A stretch of DNA of 64,000 bases from Streptomyces sp. AM 4-1-1 (GTDB taxonomy: Bacteria > Actinomycetota > Actinomycetes > Streptomycetales > Streptomycetaceae). A program made the position numbers and the translations under genes. Below the pieces are notes generated by a model. It did no database searches. It was given only the letters and a program-made list of their open reading frames with translations, and was not told the origin of the DNA. The DNA lies in NCBI RefSeq assembly GCF_029167625.1, contig NZ_CP119145.1, positions 1,426,001 through 1,490,000 on the forward strand, given 5' to 3'. Below are positions 36,368-45,422 of this stretch, piece after piece (the first letter of the stretch is position 1; every line of letters starts with the position of its first letter).

Positions 36368-37123
36368 TCAGCCGCCCGCCGGGACCCGTAGCACCGCCAG
36401 CACCGGCAGATGGTCCGTCGCCGCGCGCAGATCCGCGTCCGTCACCCCCGGCAGCCCCCTCGGCACCCCGCAGCCGAGGACTTCGACGGCGTCCGTGGCG
36501 AGGACGGCGTCGATGCGCCTGCGTGGCGCGTCGGACGAGAAGGTGTGCTCGCCGCCCCACGGCCGGACCGACCAGCAGTCCTGGAGCCGGTCCGTCAGCT
36601 TCCGGAAGGCGGGCCCCTCCGGTACGTCGTTGAGGTCACCCGCCACGATCGCGTGCGGCGCCTCCATCGCGTCCAGCCGGTCGAGCAGCGTTCCCGCCTG
36701 GACCGTCCGCTCGGCGGCGTCCAGACCGAGATGACAGCTGAGCAGTCCGATCCGGGTGCCGCCGATCCGTACCACCGCCGTGGCGAAACCCCTCCGGTGC
36801 AGTCCGGGAGTACGCGGCAGCAGTACGTCCTCGACGCGTTCCACGGCGACGCGCAGCGAACTCAGGAGCAGCGGTCCGGCCGCGGTCGCCCCGCCGCCGA
36901 GGACGACCAGCCCGGCGCGGGCGGCGAGCCGGGCGGCCTTCTTGCGCCAGCGGAAGAAGCGCGGGGCCTCCTGGACGAAGACCAGATCGGGTACGCAGGC
37001 GCGGATCACGCGGACCAGCGCCTCGCGGTCGTCGCGCAGCGAGCGGACGTTGTAGCAGAGCACTCTGACGACGACCGAACCGTCCGGCTCGGTACGGGAG
37101 TCGGGCAGCGGTGTCGTGATCAT
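36368..37123 (-). CDS. Endonuclease/exonuclease/phosphatase family protein
   Basis: 251 aa from ATG 37123 (GTG 37132 possible). The EEP fold motifs occur in order: RVLCYNVRSLRDD, catalytic Glu in DLVFVQEAPRF, AGDLNDVPEGPAF, RRRIDAVLATD, and the final Asp-His of AATDHLPVLAVL. Members hydrolyse phosphodiesters in DNA, sphingolipids or inositol phosphates; the target here is not evident. There is no export signal. It stands alone between a convergent neighbour and glkA. Confidence 0.85.
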   Translation of the reverse strand: MITTPLPDSRTEPDGSVVVRVLCYNVRSLRDDREALVRVIRACVPDLVFVQEAPRFFRWRKKAARLAARAGLVVLGGGATAAGPLLLSSLRVAVERVEDVLLPRTPGLHRRGFATAVVRIGGTRIGLLSCHLGLDAAERTVQAGTLLDRLDAMEAPHAIVAGDLNDVPEGPAFRKLTDRLQDCWSVRPWGGEHTFSSDAPRRRIDAVLATDAVEVLGCGVPRGLPGVTDADLRAATDHLPVLAVLRVPAGG

Positions 37124-37212
37124 GCGGTTCACGATACGGCGGACGCCCGCCGCTCCCCGAGGGGCGCGACGGGCGTCCGGTGATGTCCGTGCGACGGCTG
37201 CGAGCGGGGCCC

Positions 37213-38154
37213 TCAGCCCTGCCGGGCCAGGTCCGCCGCACCCACGAGCCCTGCCTTGCCGCCCAGTTGGGCCGCGAGCACCTGGGCGTGCGGTCGCCAC
37301 TGGCCGCCGATCAGCCAGCGCCGGAACGACTTGCGGATGGGGTCGAGCACCAGCTCGCCCTCGTCCGAGACACCGCCGCCGACGATGAACGCCGACGGGT
37401 CGAAGAGCGAGGCGAGGTCGGCGAGTCCGGCGCCGGCCCAACGGGCCAGTTCGCGGAACGAGTCGACGGCCACCGGGCAGCCCTGCCGGGCGGCCTCACT
37501 GATGTGCGGGCCCTCGATGCCCTCGGGCGTCCCGTCGCCGAGCGCCAGCAGGATCGGGGCGTTCTCCGGGGTGGCGTTGGCGCGCTGCTTGGCGTACCGG
37601 ACGAGGGCGCGTCCGGAGGCGTACTGCTCCCAGCAGCCCTGGCTGCCGCAGCCGCACAGCAGGCCGTCCGGGACGACCCGGATGTGGCCGAACTCGGCGG
37701 CCACCCCGAAGCGTCCGCGGCGCAGCTTGTTGCCGATGATGATGCCGCCGCCCAGGCCGGTACCGAGGGTGATGCAGATGACATCCTCGTGCCCCTGGCC
37801 CGCGCCGAAGCGGTACTCGCCCCAGGCGGCGGCGTTGGCGTCGTTCTCGACGACCACGGGCAGGCCGACGCGCTGCTCGACCTTGTCCTTCAGTGGTTCG
37901 TGCCGCCAGTCGATGTTCGGCGCGAAGAGCACGGTGGCACGCTTGTCGTCGACGTATCCGGCGGCTCCGACGCCGACCGCCTCGATCTCGTGTCCGTCGC
38001 TCGCGCCGCCCACCGCCGCGCAGATGGCGTCGACGATGCCTTCGGCCGTCGCGGGAGTCGGCACTTTGAACGTCGAGAGGATATGGCCCTCTTCGTCGAC
38101 CACTCCCGCTGCGATCTTCGTGCCGCCGATGTCGACGCCGATGGTGAGTCCCAT
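37213..38154 (-). CDS. glkA: ROK-family glucokinase (GlkA)
   Basis: 313 aa from ATG 38154, after GAGGGA. Phosphorylates glucose and, in Streptomyces, mediates carbon catabolite repression. The ATP-binding LTIGVDIGGTKIAAG is N-terminal. The ROK signature holds the zinc ligands GHIRVVPDG then CGCGSQGCWEQYASG, and the sugar-binding NDANAAAWGE and ITLGTGLGGGI are intact. The position matches S. coelicolor glkA (SCO2126). A block of four 19-bp repeats lies 170-240 bp upstream. Confidence 0.95.
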   Translation of the reverse strand: MGLTIGVDIGGTKIAAGVVDEEGHILSTFKVPTPATAEGIVDAICAAVGGASDGHEIEAVGVGAAGYVDDKRATVLFAPNIDWRHEPLKDKVEQRVGLPVVVENDANAAAWGEYRFGAGQGHEDVICITLGTGLGGGIIIGNKLRRGRFGVAAEFGHIRVVPDGLLCGCGSQGCWEQYASGRALVRYAKQRANATPENAPILLALGDGTPEGIEGPHISEAARQGCPVAVDSFRELARWAGAGLADLASLFDPSAFIVGGGVSDEGELVLDPIRKSFRRWLIGGQWRPHAQVLAAQLGGKAGLVGAADLARQG

Positions 38155-38321
38155 GAATCCCTCAGTTCCGGTCGAGCCCCGCTGACCGCCAACCGTACCC
38201 GAGCCGGGGCCCCGCAGCCGCCCGCACGGCCGGGCCCGGCCGGTCGCCGGGGGGCCGGACCGGGCCCGGCCGGTCACCCGAGCCGGGTGTCGGAGCCGGT
38301 TGCCGACGGCCGGTCCGTCAG

Positions 38322-38397
38322 GTCGATCCAGGACCGTCACGTCGGTCCAGGACCGTCACGTCGATCCAGGACCGTCACGTCGATCCAGGACCGTCGG
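38322..38397. repeat. Four tandem 19-bp repeats between DUF5304 gene and glkA
   Basis: Units at 38322, 38341, 38360 and 38379 read GTCGATCCAGGACCGTCAC with single changes (GTCGGT in unit 2, CGG end in unit 4). They lie immediately downstream of the DUF5304 stop and upstream of glkA on the minus strand, and could bind a regulator or be a neutral minisatellite. Confidence 0.9.
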
Positions 38398-38404
38398 GTC
38401 GGTC

Positions 38405-39028
38405 TCAGTCAAGGGGGATGTGCCCGCTGGGCTCCTGGCCCTCGTCACGCGGGCCCGCGTCGTCCCCCGGGCCCGCCCCGTCGCGCGGGCCGCCCTCGTC
38501 CCGCGGGCCGTCGGTTCCCTTGGCACCATCGGTCCTCGTGCCGGAGTCCTGGGACCGCGCGGCCCCGTCCCGGCCGTCCGCTTCCGCCCCGGTGCCCCGG
38601 CCGTCGCGATCCCCCCGGCCGTCGCGATCCCCCCGGCTGTCGCGGTCGCCCTGGCTGTCGCGGTCGCCCTGGGTCCAGCGGCGTTCCTGGGTCTCGACCG
38701 CGGAGCGGTACGCGGCGAGCAGTTCGCCGCCCGCCGCCGCGAGGTGGTCGAAGACGCCCGGATTACGCTCTACGACGGGTTCCACCACCGACCTGGCCTG
38801 CTTGACGACCTGCCGTACGGCGCCCTGGGCGGCCATCCCGAACAGCGGCGACCCGAACGCGGCGATCTTGTCCGCGACGGCGTCGACGAGCTTGCGCAGC
38901 TCCTCGGCGGCCGCGCCGGGCGGCGGACCGTACTCGGCGCGGCGGCGGGCCTTCTCGGCCGCCAGGTCCTCGGCGCAGGCGCTCGCCCAGGCGTCGTCGT
39001 CGACGGGGCGTTCGGTGGCTTCGCTCAT
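38405..39028 (-). CDS. DUF5304-family protein with charged repeats
   Basis: 207 aa from ATG 39028, behind AGGAG. Residues 1-110 form a helical domain (DDDAWASACAEDLAAEKARR, LRKLVDAVADKIAAFGSP) that I recognise as the actinobacterial DUF5304 type. The C-terminal half is low complexity with QGDRDSxG/RGDRDGxG repeats and Gly/Asp/Pro blocks. No membrane segment, signal peptide or catalytic motif is present. It lies just after the ArsA-like and SRPBCC genes on the same strand and may share their transcript. Confidence 0.75.
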   Translation of the reverse strand: MSEATERPVDDDAWASACAEDLAAEKARRRAEYGPPPGAAAEELRKLVDAVADKIAAFGSPLFGMAAQGAVRQVVKQARSVVEPVVERNPGVFDHLAAAGGELLAAYRSAVETQERRWTQGDRDSQGDRDSRGDRDGRGDRDGRGTGAEADGRDGAARSQDSGTRTDGAKGTDGPRDEGGPRDGAGPGDDAGPRDEGQEPSGHIPLD

Positions 39029-39115
39029 GACGGACTCCTGCGGCACGGACGAGGGGCGGCGGCGGGCGGGGGAACATCCCGCACCATCGACGTTACCCGA
39101 ACGCCGGTACGACGT

Positions 39116-40429
39116 TCAGTGGGTACGCGGCCACAGTGCGGGGTCCGGGGCGAACCGGACCCGGAGCACCCCTTCGGTCAGCGCGGCCCCGACGACCGTG
39201 CAGCGGCGCAGCCCGGACTCCAGGGGCATGATCCGACGGAACGGGCCGACGGTGAGGAACAGTTCGTCGCCCCGGCGCACCAGGTGGACGTCCTCCTTGA
39301 CGGCTCCGGGCAGCGGCAGGTTCCAGACGAGGGTGCCCTCGGGCTCGTCCGGACGCGTGCCCGTCGTGATCCGGCCGTCCCGGGGCGCGTCGTCCGGCGC
39401 GGGAGGGTGCTCGATCCACCAGGGGGCGTCCGCGCGCCCCGGCGTACGCCCCGGGTCGAGCCCGGTCCCGGCGAGTCCGCCGCCGGCGGACGTGCGCTCA
39501 CGGGCCCCGGGCGGTCCGGAGGTGTCACCGTCCGCCGCGGTGTCCAGCAGCGTGAGGTCGTCGACGCCCCTGGGGTCGCGGCCGATGTGGGGCACCTCGC
39601 ACAGGGCGGTGGCGGGTGGCCACTCCTCGTGCCAGCGGCTCAGGCACTTGCGCTGCTGGGCGGCCAGGGTGGCGAGCCAGGGATCGCCGCAGTGGCCGGG
39701 CAGCACCCGGTTGGCCACCAGGGTGTCGACGCGCAGTCCGTGCAGGGCGAGCCCGGTACGGGCGGTGCGCAGGGCGTCCTCGGCGGCGGGACCGGGTTCG
39801 GCGACCAGCCGGACGGTGGTGGCGCGGTCCTCGATCAGGGTCTGGACGGCGGCCAGTTCGGCGTCCCGGCGGGCGGCGGTCTCGTACAGCCACTGCGCGG
39901 GCATCGGGACACCGGCGAGCTGGGCGAGCATCGGGCGCAGCGCGCGGGCGGCCTGCCGTTCGGGAGGCAGCAGCCGGCGCAGATAGCGGCGGAGCTGTTC
40001 GGGGAGGGCGAGCAGGGCGAGCGCGTCGGTCAGCGGTGGCAGTTCGACGACGAGGAGGTCCTGGCCGTCCTCCGTGAGCTCGCCGGCGGCGGCCCGGCGC
40101 AGGGTGTGCAGGAGGGCGAGCTGGGCGCCGCCGGGCAGTTCGGTGATCTCCTCGGCGTCGAGCCGCTTGCCGCCGAGCAGGTCGAGGACGCCGGACGCCT
40201 GGTCCTGGAGCGCGAGGAGTTCCGCGCGGAAGTGGGCGCCGGAGTCGACGCGGGCGTACCGGAGGTTGTCCGTGACGGGGGTGGGCGTCGTGGTCCGGGG
40301 GAATCCGGGTACCGGGTCCGCGGTGAGGAGCAGGGTGCGGTGGCCGCGGCGGGCCGCGGCCAGGGCGGTGGCCGCGGCGACGGTGGTACGGCCGGCGCCG
40401 CCGGGGCCGGTGACGAGGACCGTACGCAC
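39116..40429 (-). CDS. ArsA-family ATPase with divergent P-loop
   Basis: 437 aa from GTG 40429. The N-terminal P-loop is LVTGPGGAGRTTVAAATALA; in ArsA/Get3 this is GKGGVGKTT, so both the deviant Lys and the standard Lys are replaced. Downstream parts keep the family shape (DLLVVELPPLTDALALLALP, VANRVLPGHCGDPWLATLA). A C-terminal ArsA HSP20-like beta domain is evident (LVWNLPLPGAVKEDVHLVRR GDELFLTVGPF). No arsenic genes are nearby. It corresponds by order to M. tuberculosis Rv2184c and is separated from the SRPBCC gene by five bases. Confidence 0.8.
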   Translation of the reverse strand: MRTVLVTGPGGAGRTTVAAATALAAARRGHRTLLLTADPVPGFPRTTTPTPVTDNLRYARVDSGAHFRAELLALQDQASGVLDLLGGKRLDAEEITELPGGAQLALLHTLRRAAAGELTEDGQDLLVVELPPLTDALALLALPEQLRRYLRRLLPPERQAARALRPMLAQLAGVPMPAQWLYETAARRDAELAAVQTLIEDRATTVRLVAEPGPAAEDALRTARTGLALHGLRVDTLVANRVLPGHCGDPWLATLAAQQRKCLSRWHEEWPPATALCEVPHIGRDPRGVDDLTLLDTAADGDTSGPPGARERTSAGGGLAGTGLDPGRTPGRADAPWWIEHPPAPDDAPRDGRITTGTRPDEPEGTLVWNLPLPGAVKEDVHLVRRGDELFLTVGPFRRIMPLESGLRRCTVVGAALTEGVLRVRFAPDPALWPRTH

Positions 40430-40434
40430 GCGGA

Positions 40435-40884
40435 TCAGTCCTTCGGGACGGACTCGACGCGCTTCTTCAGACCGGCCAGCGCGCGGTCGATGATGACCTT
40501 CTCCGCCTTGCGTTTGATCATGCCGAGCATCGGGATCTTGACGTCGACGGTGAGCCGGTAGGTGACCTCGGTGCGCTCGCCCTCGCCGAGCGGGGCGAGC
40601 GCGTAGGAACCGTCGAGGGCGCGCAGCATCTGCGACTTCACCAGGGTCCAGCTGACCTCGGTCTCACCGGTCCAGGTGTACGCGAGGGTGTGGTCGTCCT
40701 TGATCGCCCCGGCGTCCAGGACGAGCCGGACCTTCTCCGCGCGGCCCCGGTCGTCGGTCGCGAGGACGTCGGCCTCCTTGACCTCGCCGGTCCACTCCGG
40801 GTAGCGGGCGAAGTCGGCGATCACTCCCATGACGTCGGCCGGTGCCGCCTCGATCGTGATGGTCGAGCTGGTGTGTTCAGCCAT
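40435..40884 (-). CDS. SRPBCC (START-like) lipid/polyketide-binding protein
   Basis: 149 aa from ATG 40884. The helix-grip fold of the polyketide cyclase/Coq10 group is indicated by TITIEAAPADVMGVIADFAR, YPEWTGEVKEADVL and the C-terminal helix MIKRKAEKVIIDRALAGLKK. These proteins bind hydrophobic ligands in a central cavity. Next to an ArsA ATPase, as in M. tuberculosis Rv2184c-Rv2185c, it may handle a lipid or membrane-protein client, but this is inference. Confidence 0.85.
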   Translation of the reverse strand: MAEHTSSTITIEAAPADVMGVIADFARYPEWTGEVKEADVLATDDRGRAEKVRLVLDAGAIKDDHTLAYTWTGETEVSWTLVKSQMLRALDGSYALAPLGEGERTEVTYRLTVDVKIPMLGMIKRKAEKVIIDRALAGLKKRVESVPKD

Positions 40885-40995
40885 CGCCGTGGCTCCTCCA
40901 GTGCGGTGTACCGGTCCCGTTCGGCAGTGGGCTGCCGCTTGAAGGCTATCGCGTGGCGGACGGCGTCCGGTCCACGGGCCGGGAGGCTCCCGCGC

Positions 40996-41802
40996 TCACC
41001 ATTCCAGGGCCCAGGGGCGGCCGGTGGACGCGAAGTGGCCGACGTTGACGCACTCGGTGGCACCGATCCGCATCCGGCGCGCGAGGGGCTGATGGACATG
41101 GCCGAAAAGGGCGTACCGGGGCCGTGTCCGGTGGATGGCGTCGAGCAGGGCCCGGCTGCCGCGTTCGAAGCGGCGGGCGACGGTGTCGTACGTCAGCTCG
41201 GGCACGTCGGGCGGGATGTGGGTGCACAGCACGTCGACCTCGCCGACCGCCTCGATCTTGGCCGCGTACTCCTCGTCGCCGATCTCGTACGGGGTGCGCA
41301 TCGGGGTCCGCAGGCCGCCGCCGACGAACCCGAAGACCCGGCCGCCGATCTCGGCGCGCTCGCCGTCGAGGACGGTGGTGCCCGACCGGGCGTACTCGGG
41401 CCAGAGGCCGGGGACGTCGACGTTCCCGTAGGTGGCGTACGTCGGGGTCGGGAAGGCCGCGAACAGCTCGGCGTACTGCTTGCGCACGGCGGCGAGCGTG
41501 GCGGCCTCCCGGTCGAGCCCGGCCCACAGGCCCCGGCCGAACTCGCGGGCCTCCTCGAAGCGGCGCGCGGTGCGCAGTTCGACGATCCGGTCGGCGTTCT
41601 CCTTCCCGAAGAGGTCGGGGAAGATGCCGCGCGAGTGATCGGCGTAGTCGAGGAAGAGCACCAGGTCGCCCAGGCAGACCAGGGCGTCGGCGCCGTCCCC
41701 GGCGCGGGCCAGGGCCTCGGCGTTGCCGTGCACGTCGCTGACGACGTGGACGCGGGTGCGAGGCGGGGCGGTGGTGTCTCGGCTGTCCGGTCCTGCTGGC
41801 AT
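40996..41802 (-). CDS. Calcineurin-like metallophosphoesterase
   Basis: 268 aa from ATG 41802, which follows AAGGTGAT. The di-metal site motifs are VHVVSDVHGN (DxH), LVCLGDLV (GD), TYGNVDV (replacing GNHD), VLCTHIPPD (H) and LFGHVHQP (GHxH). GNVD has Val where most members have His, which may alter catalysis. The substrate is unknown. It is divergent from the fadD-like gene, with a 401-bp region between them. Confidence 0.87.
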   Translation of the reverse strand: MPAGPDSRDTTAPPRTRVHVVSDVHGNAEALARAGDGADALVCLGDLVLFLDYADHSRGIFPDLFGKENADRIVELRTARRFEEAREFGRGLWAGLDREAATLAAVRKQYAELFAAFPTPTYATYGNVDVPGLWPEYARSGTTVLDGERAEIGGRVFGFVGGGLRTPMRTPYEIGDEEYAAKIEAVGEVDVLCTHIPPDVPELTYDTVARRFERGSRALLDAIHRTRPRYALFGHVHQPLARRMRIGATECVNVGHFASTGRPWALEW

Positions 41803-42203
41803 GACGATCACCTTACGACCTCGTTCACACCGGGACCGGGCTGTCGGCGCCCCGGCGGAGGGGATGGTCGCGCGAGGCGCCGGCGGCCATGGAGCGGTGG
41901 CGCCTCGCGCGAGCGTCCCACCCGTGACCCGGTGGTCTTGCGCCGACGCCCCGGAGAAGGACTCTGGCGACCTGCGGACACTTCCGGGCGATATAGGGGG
42001 TGGACTACTCTGCGTCCAGAGAGCACCAATATGTGTGACGCATAAGACATCTCGCCGGGACCCCCTATCCGGAACCGAGTACTGGTGGGTAACGTCCGGG
42101 CAGTCCAGTCGTACTCACCCCCACTGAGCACCTGCCATTCCTGGACCGCAACCGGCGCATCACACAGAGCCGTGGCACCGGAGCCCGATGAGGAGCAGCA
42201 GTC
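41803..42203. other. 401-bp divergent region before the acyl-CoA ligase gene
   Basis: The part 41990-42070 is A/T-richer than its surroundings and holds TATGTGTGACGCATA (42030-42045), an imperfect inverted repeat, and likely promoter sequence for the plus-strand ligase. AGGAG at 42191-42195 is the ligase ribosome site. No gene or known RNA element is visible. Confidence 0.4.
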
Positions 42204-44000
42204 TTGCGCGAGTTCAGCCTTCCGGCCCTGTACGAGGTCCCTTCGGACGGCAACCTGACGGATCTCATCCGCCGCAACGCCGCTCAGCATCCCGACGTCG
42301 CGGTGATGAGCCGCAAGGAGGGTGACTCCTGGGTCGACGTCACCGCCACCCGGTTCCTGGCCGAGGTGAGAGCCGTCGCGAAGGGGCTGATCGCCGCGGA
42401 GGTGCGGCCCGGCGACCGGGTGGCCCTGATGTCCCGTACCCGGTACGAGTGGGTGCTGCTGGACTTCGCGATCTGGAGCGCGGGAGCGGTCACCGTGCCG
42501 GTGTACGAGACCAGTTCGGCCGAGCAGGTGCAGTGGATTCTCAGCGACTCGGGCGCGGTGGCGGTGATCGTGGAGAGCGACGCGCACGCCGGATCGCTCG
42601 CCTCCGTCCGGGACGAACTGCCGGAGCTGCGGCGGACGTGGCAGATCGACAGGGGCGCGGTCGACGAACTGGCCTCGGCGGGCGCGGGCGTCTCCGAGGA
42701 GACGGTCGACGCGCGCAGCGCGGCGGCGCGGGCGGACGACCCGGCGACCATCGTCTACACCTCGGGCACCACCGGCCGCCCGAAGGGCTGTGTGCTGACG
42801 CACCGCAGCTTCTTCGCGGAGTGCGGCAATGTGGTGGAGCGGCTGAAGCCCCTCTTCCGTACCGGCGAGTGTTCCATCCTGCTCTTCCTGCCCGCCGCCC
42901 ATGTCTTCGGGCGGCTGGTCGAGGTCGCGGCGGTGATGGCCCCGATCAGGCTCGGCTGCGTACCGGACATCAAGAACCTCACCGACGAACTCGCCTCCTT
43001 CCGGCCGACGTTGATCCTCGGTGTGCCGCGCGTCTTCGAGAAGGTCTACAACGCGGCGCGGGCCAAGGCGCAGGCGGACGGCAAGGGGAAGATCTTCGAC
43101 CGGGCGGCGGAGACCGCGATCGCCTACAGCCGCGCGCTGAGCACTCCGCAGGGTCCGTCGATCGGTCTGCGGTTGAGGCACCTGGTGTTCGACAAGCTGG
43201 TGTACCGCAAGCTGCGGGCGGTGCTCGGGGGACGCGGCGAGCACGCGATCTCGGGCGGCGCCCCGCTGGGCGAACGGCTGGGTCACTTCTACCGGGGCAT
43301 CGGCTTCACGGTCCTGGAGGGGTACGGCCTGACGGAGAGCTGCGCGGCCAGCGCCTTCAACCCGTGGGACCGGCAGAAGATCGGCACGGTGGGCCAGCCG
43401 CTGCCCGGCTCGGTGGTCCGGATCGCGGACGACGGCGAGGTGCTGCTGCACGGCGAGCACCTGTTCACGGGTTACTGGAACAACGAGCAGGCGACGGCCG
43501 ACGCGCTGGCCGACGGCTGGTTCCACACGGGCGACATCGGGACCCTGGACGAGGACGGCTATCTCGCGATCACCGGCCGCAAGAAGGAGATCATCGTGAC
43601 GGCGGGCGGCAAGAACGTCGCCCCGGCCGTCATCGAGGACCGTATCCGCGCGCACGCCCTGGTCGCGGAGTGCATGGTGGTCGGCGACGGGCGGCCGTTC
43701 GTGGGCGCGCTGATCACCCTCGACGAGGACTTCCTGACACGCTGGGCCGACGAGCACGGCAAGCCGGCCGGTTCGACGGCGGCGGCGCTGCGTGACGATC
43801 CGGAGCTGCTGGCCGAGGTGCAGCGGGCGGTGGACGACGGGAACGCGGCCGTGTCCAAGGCGGAGTCGGTACGGAAGTTCCGTGTGCTGTCCGCGCAATT
43901 CACCGAGGAGGCGGGGCACATCACGCCGTCCCTGAAGCTGAAGCGGAACGTGGTGGCGAAGGACTTCGCGGACGAGGTGGAGTCGATCTACCGGGGCTGA
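42204..44000 (+). CDS. Long-chain fatty-acid-CoA ligase (AMP-forming, FadD15-like)
   Basis: 598 aa from TTG 42204, eight bases after AGGAG. Activates fatty acids through acyl-adenylates. Motifs in order: ATIVYTSGTTGRPKGCVLTH (P-loop), GYGLTESCAASAFN, GWFHTGDIGTLDEDGYL and ITGRKKEIIVTAGGKNVAP, the last holding hinge residues; the catalytic Lys region is ITPSLKLKRN. The sequence has a FadD15/long-chain layout rather than an NRPS domain. In M. tuberculosis fadD15 (Rv2187) also lies beside pimB (Rv2188c). Confidence 0.93.
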   Translation: MREFSLPALYEVPSDGNLTDLIRRNAAQHPDVAVMSRKEGDSWVDVTATRFLAEVRAVAKGLIAAEVRPGDRVALMSRTRYEWVLLDFAIWSAGAVTVPVYETSSAEQVQWILSDSGAVAVIVESDAHAGSLASVRDELPELRRTWQIDRGAVDELASAGAGVSEETVDARSAAARADDPATIVYTSGTTGRPKGCVLTHRSFFAECGNVVERLKPLFRTGECSILLFLPAAHVFGRLVEVAAVMAPIRLGCVPDIKNLTDELASFRPTLILGVPRVFEKVYNAARAKAQADGKGKIFDRAAETAIAYSRALSTPQGPSIGLRLRHLVFDKLVYRKLRAVLGGRGEHAISGGAPLGERLGHFYRGIGFTVLEGYGLTESCAASAFNPWDRQKIGTVGQPLPGSVVRIADDGEVLLHGEHLFTGYWNNEQATADALADGWFHTGDIGTLDEDGYLAITGRKKEIIVTAGGKNVAPAVIEDRIRAHALVAECMVVGDGRPFVGALITLDEDFLTRWADEHGKPAGSTAAALRDDPELLAEVQRAVDDGNAAVSKAESVRKFRVLSAQFTEEAGHITPSLKLKRNVVAKDFADEVESIYRG

Positions 44001-44019
44001 GCCGTCGCCATACACACCA

Positions 44020-44060
44020 CGGGCGGGGCGCCCGCGCTGCCGGCGCGGGCGCCCCGCCCG
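44020..44060. terminator. Bidirectional terminator after the ligase gene
   Basis: Perfect 18-bp stem, arms 44020-44037 and 44043-44060 (GCGCGGGCGCCCCGCCCG), 5-base loop. It lies between convergent stops at 44000 and 44141. Directly after it, a 31-bp unit beginning CCCACTCGTACTCACTCCGG is repeated twice (44070-44132). Confidence 0.85.
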
Positions 44061-44140
44061 TCCCCGTGGCCCACTCGTACTCACTCCGGCCCGCTCCGGA
44101 CCCACTCGTACTCACTCCGGGCCCACTCCGGACCCATGGG

Positions 44141-45283
44141 TCACAGCAGGGACTTGAGCCGTTCGGCGAGCAGGTCCCAGCGCCATTTCTCCTCGACCCA
44201 GGCCCGGCCCCGCTCCCCCATCCGCCGGCGCAGCTCCGGATCGGTGAGCAGGGTGCTGATCCGGTCGGCGGACTCCTCGGCGGAACCTCCCCGCACCACC
44301 CATCCCGTCTCGCCGTCGAGCACCGCGTCGGGGGCTCCGCCGGAGTCGCCCGCCACCACCGGCAGACCGGTGGCGGACGCCTCCAGGTAGACGATCCCCA
44401 GGCCCTCCACGTCGAGTCCGCCGCGGCGGGTGCGGCACGGCATCGCGAAGACGTCACCGGCGCCGTAGTGGGCGGGCAGTTCCGACCAGGGCACCGGGCC
44501 GGTGAAGCGCACCGAGTCCGCGACCCCGGTGTCGGCGGCGAGCTTCCCCAGATCCCTGGCGTACGGCCCGCCGCCGACGATCAGCAGCACCGTGTCCGGG
44601 ACCCGTGCCAGGATCGCGGGCATGGCCCGGATCAGCGTGTCCTGTCCCTTGCGCGGCACCAGCCGGGAGACACAGACCACGACGGGCCGGTCGGACAGTC
44701 CGAGCCGGGCCCTGACCAGGTCCCCGCCGGAGTCCGGGTGGAAGGTCTTCTCGTCGACACCCGGCGGCAGTTGCGTCATCCGGGCGGCGGCGCCCGGGGT
44801 GAGCGCTTCCGCGATCCGGGAGCGGGTGTACTCACCGAGGAAGGTGAGCGTGTCCGTGCCCTCGCCGATCCGGCGCAACAGCTGTCGGGAGCCGGGCAGT
44901 TGGGCCCAGCCCGCCTCGTGCCCGTGCGTGGTGGCCACGATGCGGCGGGCCCCGGCCCGGCGCAGCGCGGGGGCCATCAGCCCGAGCGGCGCGGCGGCCC
45001 CGAACCACACGGACGAGCACTCGTGTTCACGCAGCAGCCGCACCGCCCGCCGGGTCACCGCGGGGGTCGGCAGCAGCATCGTCGTACGGTCGCGGACCAC
45101 GGTGAAGGGCTGCTCGGCGTCGAAGGCCGCTGTGGCCTCGGCGCCTTCCCGGCCGCGCTTCCAGGTGGAGGCGAGGACGACGAGCCGGTCCGGGTCCAGT
45201 CGCAGCGCCATGTTGTGCAGGAACGCCTGGATGCCACCGGGGCGGGGCGGGAAGTCGTTGGTCACGATCAGGGTCTTGTCCAT
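44141..45283 (-). CDS. GT4 glycosyltransferase, PimB'-like phosphatidylinositol mannosyltransferase
   Basis: 380 aa from ATG 45283. GT-B fold: N-terminal TLIVTNDFPPRPGGIQAFLH, hinge VVVCVSRLVPRKGQDTLIRA, and the donor-binding EX7E in GLDVEGLGIVYLEASATG. The sequence and its place beside a FadD15-like ligase match PimB' (Rv2188c), which adds the second mannose to phosphatidylinositol mannosides from GDP-mannose. Streptomyces do make PIMs, so that role is plausible; another lipid acceptor is possible. The gene is alone on its strand here. Confidence 0.88.
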   Translation of the reverse strand: MDKTLIVTNDFPPRPGGIQAFLHNMALRLDPDRLVVLASTWKRGREGAEATAAFDAEQPFTVVRDRTTMLLPTPAVTRRAVRLLREHECSSVWFGAAAPLGLMAPALRRAGARRIVATTHGHEAGWAQLPGSRQLLRRIGEGTDTLTFLGEYTRSRIAEALTPGAAARMTQLPPGVDEKTFHPDSGGDLVRARLGLSDRPVVVCVSRLVPRKGQDTLIRAMPAILARVPDTVLLIVGGGPYARDLGKLAADTGVADSVRFTGPVPWSELPAHYGAGDVFAMPCRTRRGGLDVEGLGIVYLEASATGLPVVAGDSGGAPDAVLDGETGWVVRGGSAEESADRISTLLTDPELRRRMGERGRAWVEEKWRWDLLAERLKSLL

Positions 45284-45422
45284 CGCCGCCGACAGTACCG
45301 AACAGCCACGCCGCGTCGCCCCCGCACGGTCCCGCCGGGCATGATGGCTCCTCTTACGACCTTGCTCCCCTCCCTGACCTGGGCGAGGTCGTCACCACCG
45401 GCACGAGGAACGGAACGCAGTG

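Noticed and set aside
38322..38397. CRISPR array
   Set aside because: The four 19-bp units are directly abutting with no spacers and no cas genes are in the window.
42030..42045. CRP- or Rex-type operator (TATGTGTGACGCATA)
   Set aside because: Symmetry is imperfect and it does not match GTGAC-N6-GTCAC or the Rex consensus well enough to assign.
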